A stretch of DNA of 64,000 nucleotides from Eublepharis macularius (lineage: Eukaryota > Chordata > Lepidosauria > Squamata > Eublepharidae). Where the stretch lies: positions 11,607,001 to 11,671,000 of the forward strand of contig NC_072800.1 in NCBI RefSeq assembly GCF_028583425.1. The letters are read 5' to 3'. Each line of letters begins with the position of its first letter. Position 1 is the stretch's first letter. This document shows positions 11,901 through 23,900 of the stretch, in pieces. The notes beneath the pieces are model-generated. The model was not told where the DNA came from and did no database searches. It saw only the letters and a program-made list of their open reading frames with translations. A program made the position numbers and the translations under genes.

Positions 11901-14900
11901 GAACGCACAGGAACGGCGTTCCGGTAGATCTGAAAAGAGGTCACGTGGGTTTTGGCCCCGCCCACGTGATTCCTTTTCCTCCGAGTGCAAGCCAAGTGGT
12001 GCTGGGCTCCAAAGGAACGTAAGCTGCTTGGAATTCATGCTGCTTTATTTTCCTTTGTGACTTGTGTGAGAGAGACTGAGTGCGCGGGTGCAAGCAGGGC
12101 TGGCTCTCCAGAGGAGGGTAAGCTGCTTTGAGTTCATTCTGCTTTAAGGAAATACCTGGAGATTTTTGCGGAAAGGGGCCTGAGGGGTGGATGTTGCCTT
12201 CTGACACACTTCCGGTGATGTCAGGGGATGTGACATATGCTAATGAGTTCCTGCAGCTCTTTTTCTAGGAAATGACCCCTGACCATACTTAACTTGGTTT
12301 TGTTATGTGAACTTTTGTTGGGAGATCAGGTTAGGTAAGTTTTTAATCAGTGAGGCTTCTGAGAAAAAATGCTTAGAAGCCAGCGGTTATATGCATTTTA
12401 TACGCAAATTGATGAATTTGTTAGATTTTGAAACAGGACCTGTAAATCTTTTCGTATGCAGCCCGAACAGGCACTGTGATTTAGCTATGTTTGGAGGTCA
12501 TGGTGAACTTCTGTTCTGATGTTTGTACTATAAATTCACTCTACACACGGCATAATCTGACACAGATGATTGTGAAGTTCTGTTTGCTTTTGGGGTTTGA
12601 AGTTGTTTATATTTTCTTGAATTTCTTTCATGTGACAGTATCCCTCCTCGGTTGTTTTTGTAATGGAAAAGAGCCATGGCACTCCCTGTTTTGAGAGTGA
12701 GAGCAAGAGAGAGAGCGCACAGATAATCTAGAAGTATGAAGTCTACCTATTTTTAAATCCTTTTTAGGGTTCTCTTGTTCCACTTGAAAACCGCTCAGGC
12801 AGTATACTGTTCTGAATACTAGTTTCTCAGTTGAAGTCTTCAGAGTCTCTCTACAGGAGACATCTTACATGGGGATGTTCAAGTGTAGAGAGAGACGTAA
12901 TGTTAGCCGGGAAGCATAGTTTAAAAAGATAGAGCCAAAGGCTCTGTCAGTTTCACCTCTGTACAGGAGAGTAGTTTAAAAAGGCAGAGCTGGCAGAGAT
13001 CTCTCCCCAGAGGGCTTGTTAATTTTATCTTTGCCTCCCCAAAGGCTCTGTCAATTTCACCTCCCCTTGGAGGAGGTGAAAATGAAATCAACAAACCCTC
13101 TGAGACACTGGCTCTGTCTTCTTAAACTACACTTTCCTGCTAACATTGCGTCTCCCTACACTTGAGTGTCCCCTTTAAGATGTCTCCTGTAGAGAGACTC
13201 TCTATATGATTGTTAGGTAGCAAATATTTTAAAATACATTTATTGTTTTCAAAATGTTTTAACTGTGATGTAGCTCAGAGTAGGGTGTGTGCTTATAGTC
13301 AGTGTAATCAGTGCATAATGATAATTTGGTTTCTACCTATTGGTCTCTGTAGATGGTTCCACTGTAATACGTGTTTCTCATTCACTACACTGCTGTCAGC
13401 CTCAAATCAGTGATCTTAAGCGTTCTTAAATCTGTGTTGGATTGTGCATTCAGAGCTGAATATATATTGCTTATTTAAAACAGAACAGTATTTCAAATAG
13501 CTCCCTGAAAATTTGTATTTGGATTTACTAGGATGGTCCAGGCAAGACTGATCTTGTCAGAAGCTAAGCAGGGTTGGCCCTGGTAAGTACTTGGATGGGA
13601 GACCACAAGGAAGAAGAGGGTTGCAATGCAGAGGCAAGAAACTGCAAACCACTTCTGTTACTCTCTTACCTTGAAACCCCAGCAGGGGGAGCCATAAATT
13701 GGCTAAGCCTTGCCAGTAGTTTACTTACACTCACTCACTCTACAATCCTAAAATGTATACTCAAAGGTAAGACCCACTGACTTCAATGGGGCACTCCTTA
13801 GTAAGATTACAGCATACATACTCTACATTTTGAAGGCATGCTACATTTCTGAATCGGCTTACAAAATTTTGTATTGTTGGTACATGACTCCCCCTCTATA
13901 AACTGAGATATCCTAAGCAAAGTTACAGCTTTTAAGTCATTTGAAGTCAGTAGGCATAGAAGGGTAGTAATAACTCTGGTTACAATGGCGCTCTTTTCCT
14001 CTTTAGTTGATCAATCCAATCTTGTCTGGATGAAGTAAATGATCAAAGGCACGTATCTTCACATTCAGTAGGAATATACTGTAGCTTTCACATTCTGGAA
14101 TAAGACTCCATATCATAAATCTAATTCTGTAATGTCCTGTAGAATCCAGTCTCATTTAGTTACTTTATTTATTTATTTATTTGCATTGTGCTGCTGCTCT
14201 GTATTCTAAATACTTATGTCCTTACTTTTCCCTTTTGATTGCTGATAAATTTGGTTTGGTCGAGAAATGGAACTGTATATCCAGGAAGCTATGAGATATT
14301 TTGATTGATGACATAATGTTGTTATCGACTTACGTATGGGTCTGCCGTCAAGTTGCAGTCGACTTACGGTGACTTCAAGAAGGGGTTTTCAAAGCGAATG
14401 AGGAGCAGAGGTGGAGTGCCATTGCCCTTATGCTGCAGAGTCTTCCTTGGAGGCCTCCCATCCAAGTACCAACCTTGCTGAGCTTCTGAGATGAGATTGA
14501 GCTCTATCATGCTGCCTGCCCTCTCTCAGTGCAATCCTATGCAGAGTTACTCCAGTCTAAGTCCGTGGAAGTCAATGAGCTTAGACTGAAGTAACTGCGT
14601 TGGATTGGATTGTCATCTCCTTAGAGTGGTTATCATATCTTAATATCCATGCATATTCTTTCCTTGTTTCCTCCTGGACATTATCTTTGTCCAGGGCTTA
14701 TTTTCTGGGAAAAGAGGTGGTGGAACTCAGTGGGTTGCCCTCAGAGAAAATGGTCACATGGCTGGTGGCCCCACCCCCTGATCTCCAGACAGAGGGGAGT
14801 TGAGATTGCCCTCCGGAGGGCAATCTCAACTCCCCTCTGTCTGGAGATCGGGGTGGGGCTACCAGCCATGTGACCATTTTCCAGAGGTTCCGGAACTCCA

Positions 14901-17900
14901 TTCCCCCACGTTCCCCCTGAAAAAAAGCCCTGTCTTTGTCTGTCCCTAATTTCTTATTTAAAATAGATGAGCTGAGTTTTGTTTTCTTCTTTTCTGTACT
15001 CCTTTTTGTGTTGACTTTATATAAGTTCTTCACGTTTTTAAACGATGAAAGTAGGTTTTTTAAATGTTCAAAAAGAGCTTTTGTTATATGAGCTGCTCTA
15101 ATGAAGGTGATTCATTATAAGGAGCATATGGCTACTCTGCACCATCTGAAATAACAAACATCATGATCAGTTTGAACAAAATGCAAAGCTTTGTCGAAGG
15201 CTTTCACGGCCGGAGAACGATGGTTGTTGGGGGTGACACTGAGAGATCTCTGTCTCTTGGTGCTACACCTCTGAAGATGCCAGCCACAGCTGCTGGCGAA
15301 ACGTCAGGAACTACAATGCCAAGACCACGGCAATACAGCCCGGAAAACCCCCAACAACCAAAACGCAAAGCTGTTTATCCTTTTTAATAAGAAAGGGGTT
15401 ACATTGTGGTAGGGCCTGGCTGAGGTGAACCTAGCAGACTATCGTGGATAGTAATTTACATGTGTAATTCCAGAACTTTCTCACAGTGTACTTTAGCACC
15501 CTGATGCAGTGGTCTGTTGGAGGTCTGCATCACTGATGTTCATGTGGAGTTCTTCCTTCTGTGAGAACTTAGCCATTTAAGTTGAGGGGGCCCTTTGTTC
15601 TCCTTTGCTCCTTTTTAACTCTAATATCTTATTGCCTCCAGGACTAGTCCTACTACTTCAGCTGAATTGATGACTCTGAGTAGGTAGCTGAATTTAGGAT
15701 TTCCAAAGTGCTTCCACAGAAATCTTGGGTTTTGTTTATTTTAACAGTGTGAGTACACTACCAGTTAGAAACCTGACAATAGTACTTCAAAATAGAGTAC
15801 AGGTATTTTAATGGTGTTGATACACACATATTTTTTCTCACAGGTGCAACATGTTGTTACCTTGCCAAGGGTAACTTAATGTGTCGTGATGTTTGTGAAC
15901 AGGTACGTTGGTTCTGAATTCACATCAAACTTCTAATTTGCATGCTCAAATTATCTAATATGGATTATCAGGATGAAAGCTACGGGTTGGACCCAGGGAG
16001 TTTCTTCAGTCTTACCTAATTCATTGCTGAACCGCAGCCCCCATAGCGCATGGCTTTTGTACATGCATGTCCAGTGATTCTCAGGATAGCTTTTTGGGGG
16101 TGGTCAAAGAGGACACATCCTTCCCTTTTAACCAAAATAAATTCTGGTTGGATCCTACCTTTTGTATAGCAGCTTTAATCTGAAAACTGAACTTTAGGCA
16201 ATTCTTTTAGTGTCATCAGTACTTCCATTGTTGTCAGGAAACAATTTTTGACTTGCAAAGCTGTAATTGGTTCCCATCCATTATCGTCGGTAAAGAGCCA
16301 CAGTTCTTTATGTTTAATCCTTTGAGGGGTGGGGGGGGATTAATTTATAGATGATCTATTTTTATTTTAGACTTTTTCATTTTTGCTCTGTGAATGTCAC
16401 TCACTTCTTACTATACTCTCTCAAGATGTTTGGTTTTGGTGAGCTAGAATCTAAACTCTATGTAGATAAAAAACAAAGGGAACTGTGTTTCATATTGATT
16501 ATATACAAACTGATAGAACTTGTAGTGAATCAGTAGTGATATATATGCCAGTTTAAGTTATTAAGACATGCTTTTCCATGGATTCTTCCCTATGGGTCAC
16601 CACTGATTCCGCTCCCTGCCCATGTTCACTACATTCTTTAAATACATCAAACATTTCACAAGGACTGACTTAACAGATGAGAGGTGTCTCCATTTGTCCC
16701 TTATGACTACCTGACCTGATATTTGTTAATAGGAAAGGCAGGAAATCTGCATGAATTAGGAGTCATTTTACCATGCACATCCCTGCAATGCTTTGCCACA
16801 CCTGTCCCCTCTCCAAAATCATAAATTTTTTCTATAAAAAAAAAAAAACCCTTACAAAACACAGGACAATCCTAAGAAGTGTTACTCCAGTCTAGGCCCA
16901 ATGATTTCAATCATGGACCTAGACTGGAGTAACTCTTCTTAGGATTGCATTGACAGTATCTGTTAGAGACAAACTCTCCACAGCTAGGAACCTTTCATTT
17001 TTCATTTTCTTCTATGTAGAAAACTAAGACTTCTATTATTTTAATTAAAAAATATATGTGCTTGCTTTGATAGCACATACACTAAAATTGGAACAATTAA
17101 AAAAATTTTCAACAGCGTAGTCCTAAGTATACTTATACCTTTATAACGCTATTTACTTCATTTACTTAGAATAGGGATCCCCAATGTGGTGCCCGTGGGC
17201 ACTATTGCACCTGGCAACACCTTTCCTGGTGCCTCCCAAGTGTTTGTAGAAAGTGGGTGGGGCCATGTGGAGCTTTTGCCAAGCATGCCTTCTGATTGGC
17301 CATTGGAGATTTGATTGGCTATGCAGATTTTTATAAACATTGCTTTGACAGAAGCTGCTTCCACAGCACAAGGATCTTCACTGTGTGACTGAAGATAACC
17401 TGTGGCAGCCATTTTGTGGCTGTGCTCACCACACTATGTCAGAATTCCAAATGTGCCCGCAGTCTCAGAAAGGTTGGGGTCCCCTTACTTAGAGGAATAT
17501 AACTCTACTTAAAATTGCACTGTGAATGTCATTGATATACCAAATAGTATTTTTATATGCAAACTAAGTTATAAACAATGCACTAAGTTTTTTAAGCAGA
17601 GGGGAAAGGTTGGGTTTAATAAGGAAGTAAGTATTGCATATATTTAACTTCTCTTCAACCTTTCCTTTTTTTCCCTGGGAACCCCCCCCCCCCACACACA
17701 CACACAGCATGGTTTTTCCCCATGGTTCCAGAATTTTTGGAAATTTTACATGCCTGTTTTTGTCAGTAATTAACTAAGTTGTTCCTTTCTCAACTAACAG
17801 CCACTTTGCTTCCTTACATAAAAACACATCTAGGAATGAACATAGCATCTGTGCAACCAAGGAAATTTTTAAAACGTTGTTTTAAAAAATTGTGTTTAGA

Positions 17901-20900
17901 TGTCTATCAAACATCTTAATTGTTTTTAAAGTATATGTATTTTGTATCAAATGCCATTTATTTATATTAGTGGGATTTCTAAGTAAGTGTGTCTTGGAAA
18001 GGTAAAATAACCCGGGTAGCACACTTGCAGTTCATAATTATATTTTTTCTAATTGTATGATATTTCTTTTAAAAATACTTTGTCAGATTTTGGCATCTAA
18101 GAGTGATTCACACTTGAAACATCTTTTGCAACGTGCACCTGAATATTGTCCAGAATCAATGGTATGTATAATTGTGCTTAGTAAAGCAAGAGGCTGAATT
18201 GTGTTTGTGAGACGGAGGGCACAACTAGATGAGATATGGGAGATCTGTGATTAGATTGCTTGCTACTACTTTTATTTAAAAGTAGCAAGAGGGCCCCCTG
18301 AATTGAACGGCCGCCATGATGTGGAGCAACGGGTGAACTATTTCCTTCCCATTTACTTTCACAAGTGAAATCCTCCCACAGCTGCTATTGACTCCTTTGC
18401 AGAAAACATACATGTTTCCCCAGTGGGGTAAATGCCAGCTTGGGTAAGGGAGGGTTTTTTTTACTGGAAAAATTTTTATTAGGGAAAATATTAACAACCA
18501 ACTTGCCCAGCACTATGGCCCTGATCCAGCACAGCCCCCCGGGCGCTTTTAAACTAAAATTAAAGATGTTTGGAGATTTGATGATAGATTTCCGATGTCC
18601 TGTATAGTCGTACCCTGAATTGTGTTTGGATAAAATGGAGAGGACAATGAAAGCTGCTTTGAGTCCCCATCAGGGAGAAGCTCAGAGTATAAATGAAGTT
18701 AATAAATAAATGATACTAAAGATAATATGAATTTCGAAAAACAAAATATGATTCAATTGTTTCCTGTGTGATTACGAAGGATTGTGACATTTTTGTATTT
18801 CCATATTGTACTGTTTGGATGTATATGCTAAATACAAAAGTCCAGGACTTTTTTTCTGGGAAAAGAGGTGGTAGAACTCAGTGGGTTGTCCTCAGAGAAA
18901 ATGGTCACATGGCTGGTGGCCCCGCCCCCTGATCTCCAGACAGAGGGGAGTTGAAATTGCTCTCTGCGCCACTCAAGCGGCGCGGAGGGCAATCTCAACT
19001 CCCCTCTGTCTGGAGATCAGGGGGCGGGGCCACCAGCCATGTGACTATTTTCAAGAGGTTCCAGAACTCCGTTCCCCCACGTTCCCCCTAAAAAAAAGCC
19101 CTGCAAAAGTCTAAGACTTATGATAAAACAGACTTGCTATCTCTATTCCGTGGAATATTCCATATTTTTTTTGTCACTTATTGTACATCGTTGCCCGCCT
19201 GGCTTATTGCTTGAAAGCGTTCTGGTTTGGAGCAGAAACTCTCAGGGGCAATGTCAGACATTTTGCTTTCATAGCTCCTGTCCCTGGGGTGGTTCAGGCA
19301 CAAGATCTCTGGGGCTGTTTCTGTCGTGACTCTCATTGCACTGCTGCTACTGCTTGTTGTGTCTTACTGGCTCAGCCACGTGCTCTGTGCCAGTTTGCAG
19401 GTAGCGCTTAGGAAATGGAAAGCATGAAGGAGGGCCGCAAGGCCCTCGGGGCAGATACACAAGAATGGAGGTGAGCGGTAGATGGAGAAAGTGGAGCTGC
19501 TGAGCACCCAACAGCCGGGATTTGTCTGGTGGGTCAGTTTTATCGTCAATATGCAAACAAGAGGATGGTTTATTTTAAGCAGAGGCCAGGGGATGCTGGC
19601 CCTGGACAAGGACCCAAGCACAGGTGAGGAGGTGGCAAGGAAGCTGCCTGGAAGACAGCCCAGGAAGCTGCGCCAGACCCACGGAAGGGAAGGATTGGCA
19701 GCATTGGCAGGCAGGCAGAGACACCTGAGTACTGGAGCCGACTGCAGGGTGGCCTCACCAGGAGTCTTGGGGCACAGGAAACCTGGCAGAAGGTTGGGAA
19801 GGAGGGTGGCAGGGGGCATTTTCCTCTCCCCCGCTGGTTAGGATGACGGCAGCGGCAGCAGCCGTGGGAGGAGCGCAGGCCCTGGGGGGCCATTTGAGTA
19901 CATGGGTGAAATTGGCAGCCAATAACCGTGACTTCTAGTGATGGGCCCGTAACTGGGAGGCTGAAAAGAAGGCAGAAGGTGCCCACTTAGAGTGGAGAGG
20001 GAGGGCACCTGGTCCAAGGACAGGGAAACTGTGACAATATGATTTTATTTCTTAATCCTTTGCCATCTAGCTCTTCTTGGAATCAGTTTACATTTGTCAA
20101 TATTTTTGTTGAAGTACGATACCTAGAAAAGAATAAAGTGCTCTAGCTGGTATCCAGCTGATGCTTGGTTAGAACATTTGTGTTAGAACAAATGAAGCAT
20201 TGAAGAGCACTTAATCTGATGCATAGAAATACTTGATTTTCCTTCTAAATGTCTAGCCCCACCATGTGCATTACTTAGTAATTATTTTTTTCCAGGGCGA
20301 GGTTTGGGGCTGTATAAATTCTTCACTGCCAGGTAAGAGATATTAAATATAAATTAATTATAATGTACTGAAAGGGCATGATGCTTCGTAAGACCCAAGT
20401 ATTTTTTTCTTAAGAGTCTAAGAAACTTGATCCCCGATAACTAATTAGTATGGGGTAGGGCTGCAGTCTTAACCTTACACACAATCAAGTAGGGATATAC
20501 ACAGAAATTATTTCAGTTTTTAAATTAGTATATTCTTTACTATTTTTTTTACTAAAATATTTATAGGCTCCCTTTTCCCAGCTGGTGTACATTCCAGCAC
20601 AAAAACAATAAATCCATAAACAGTATTTCATCATCAGTGAAAAGCAGCAGGAAAAATACTTAAGAATAAAATCCATAAAAGGCCTGTTTAATCCGCACTG
20701 CTTTGCATGCTCCTAAATATTGGTAAGGAGGGTGGCAGATCTCACTTCCATGGGCAGCCCTTTCTAGAGTATGGCGACAACCATTGAAGAACTCCTGAAA
20801 TGGGCTGGCACAAAGTGAGTCTGTCTGTGGGAGGGAACACAGGAGGGGGAGTGGGTGAGAAGACCGGAACTGGCACACAAGTTCATATAGAGAGGAAGGC

Positions 20901-23900
20901 TCCTTCAGATATGCGGGCCCCAGGCTATGAAGAGCTAAAGAGCAAAGCCAGCACCTTAAATTGAACCTGGAAATAAATGGACAGCCAGTAAAGTCTTTTT
21001 AAAACCAGTGTCATAGGATGGAGAGTTCTTTTCAAAAGCAAGCCCGACATAAATAGTATTGTAGTAGTCTAGCTTTGAGGTTAAAGTAGCAGTATATCTT
21101 AACTAACATAGGTGAAAGGACAGAACCTTGAGGCCTCTCCAGTGACAGCTCTTTGCATCTGCTCAGACAAAAATGACTAGAACCACGAGAGCCCTCGCTT
21201 CACATGCACTCCATTCTGTAAATCACCAGTCATTTCCTTAATAAGAGCTATTTCTGAGTGATGAAAAAATTCCTGAGCTACCCTCTCACATATTACCAAG
21301 TTTTATTCTATCCTGGAGACAGAACATGAGTTAGGAAGAGCACCATAAATAAAGCTGAGCAGCATAAGGAGAAATAAAATAAAGTTTTTTAAAGGTTAGA
21401 GCAAATCTTTTCATAATCTTTTTCTGGGTCTTCTGCATATTCTGCAGCAGTTGGCAAGTTGCTGGTAGCTCACAGCCTATCTGCTCTGAAGGATTTAACA
21501 AAATACGGTCCACGGTTATCCAAATCAGCTCTAATAAGATGAGCAAAGAGGCGTTGCCCTGGGCAACTGTGAACAAAGATTCCCCACTGGGGCCACTAAT
21601 GCTTCTCTGGCCCAAAACTAGCCTGAAGCCAGATTAAAGTTAGTCTCCCCCCCTTTTTTTCTTCTTTAGTACCTTCTTTGCTTGCTTGCTGTGGCTTCAT
21701 AGGAGACATGTTCCTTCCTATTAACTCCCCCACCTACCCATTACAGCTAGGAGGAAGTTATCAGGCATTGTTACCCACTCACTCAAGCAATCCCGCTGCA
21801 TGCCAGAATTCAGAAGTATAGAGGAACGTATTCCTGTTTTATGGGCAACTGTATAACATTTTCACTTGCAGCGCAGGCACAGGAAGGAATAATAACATTT
21901 TTCTCCTTTCCTGGGATCCTGGAGTGAGAAGTTCGGTGTCTCTCTCCCTCTATGTCTATCTCATACTGCTTCTTAAAGAAGGTACATGTCTGTTTTTAAA
22001 TGAACTTGCCAGAGAACACAAATGAGCAATATTGCAGTGCACTAAGTTATTCACACAATGTTCACAAAAATATTTTATAGTGAATTTAAGAATAATATAC
22101 AAAAGTGAAATACAATATGTGAAATTCTAAAACATCATGATCACTGTGGTATCATTACAATAAATTAAACACAGCAAGATGTTACAACACTGAGTAGCGT
22201 GTATATCCTCAAAAAGGGAAAAATCTCAAGAGTTCTCTTATGAGCTATCTTCAATTAATACACTGAGGATTCCCGCTGGAACCGCGGGGGCAGATGAAAA
22301 GTCCCTCCGGAGATAGTGGAGAGGAGCTGGAAGACTGGGAGGAGAAGATGGAATGTGCAGGTGGAGAAAGGCAACCGGGAGCCCCCGAAGGGGGACCTCC
22401 CCGCCCGACAAGCTTCCGGGTATCTCAAGCTTGTTTCATGAACACTTCTTCGTGGGGCATTGTTTCTCCTACCACGATGGTATTTCTCTAAACAATAAAC
22501 AAAGGCAAAATGCAACGTCTGCCATCATAACCCTTACCAAACCATCTCTCCAAATCCCAAATACTCACCCGACTCTCCCACAAATTCTTTCACGTGCTGA
22601 AACTCTGCGCACTTCCAGGGACCGCCTCAGTCCCGCTACACCAACCCCAAATATATTCTTAACTGACTGGTACACTTAAAGTGATACACACATAATATTT
22701 ATACCACAGCCTACTATGAGAGAGAGGGGGGGGAAAGGGGGGAAAGGGGGAAACAAACCCCCTGTAGAGTCCTGAATTAACCCAAAAAGCAATTTAAATT
22801 AAGATCCAAGTTTGGCAAGTTTGGGTTGGTGAGCATTTTCGACAGCCTCTTTTTGTTTTGTGTTTTTAAATGAAGACAGGACGCCTGCAACAGCAGCTAA
22901 ACCTCCTCCTCCACCTTGCTTTGTGATGCTCAGGTGATGCCAATATTCTTCACCTGGCCTAGATGACTGCTAGTAGTAGAGACTGGCTTGAGAGGGAAGG
23001 GGTGAAGTTTAGTATCCCTCGCTTGCACACTTTTTTTTGTTTACCCAGCTCCCACTATCTTTACAGAATGGATGGGTTGTGCATAATTACATGAGGATCA
23101 CTCTGTTGACTGAACTAAAAAGGTCACCTGTCAAAAACGTGGCCATCATTATTTCTTTCTCACATAGATATTGGCTCCTTCTTCATCACAGATCTCTCAT
23201 GTCTCATATGGTTTGGCCCTGCTTTTTGTTTGAGACATACAGAGATGGATGCCTCTGTCCTCCCTCCCACAGGCTGCAGTAGCCTGTTTGCCTGCCTTTC
23301 AGAAGGTACAAGCATGATGTGCGCCTCTGTGTATGTCAGACTCATTGCCTAAGACAGTGTGTTTAGTGGGAGTCAGATTTAGCCTGTCTCTCCTCCCCAC
23401 AACTGTGCTGTGCCAACCTTCCTATGGATACAAGCAAAATGTTTGTTTCTCCACTGTTTAATGTTGTGGGAAGATACAGCTCCTTCCTCTGTCCCCTGTC
23501 CCCAGCGTGCAGAGCCTGCATTCAAAGAATGCAAGAAAACTATTTGCCCTTGTGCTATAGAATCAAGAAAACCCTCTCCAAGCCACTGGAGACATTACAA
23601 TGATTGGTGGATAGTGGAAACACTTTGTACAGAACCAGTTGGACAGTGTCTTGCTGCGTCTCTTGCCATGTGAAGCTAAGAAGCAGACAGGCATCAGAAT
23701 GACAATAATTTCCAAAGCTTTCTGCAGATTAGCGAGTTGTGTTTGGCAATCAGATGGCAGTCACGTTAAATATATTAAAGCACATGGGGGTTTAATTCAG
23801 GTTTTGATTCCAGAATATATTTTGTTCTTTGTATGCACATTCCTACTATCTATTAAGGCCCACCAAATTTAGCAGGATTTATTCCTTCATAATTGATCTA

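Noticed and set aside
13540..13600. 5S rRNA gene
   Set aside because: Only the 3' half is 5S-like and no T-run terminator follows; it is a SINE head.
19482..19986. Possible extra exon or antisense gene in intron 3
   Set aside because: Open frames on both strands but no homology, no consensus splice pattern in phase with RECK, and RECK exons 3 and 4 already join in frame.
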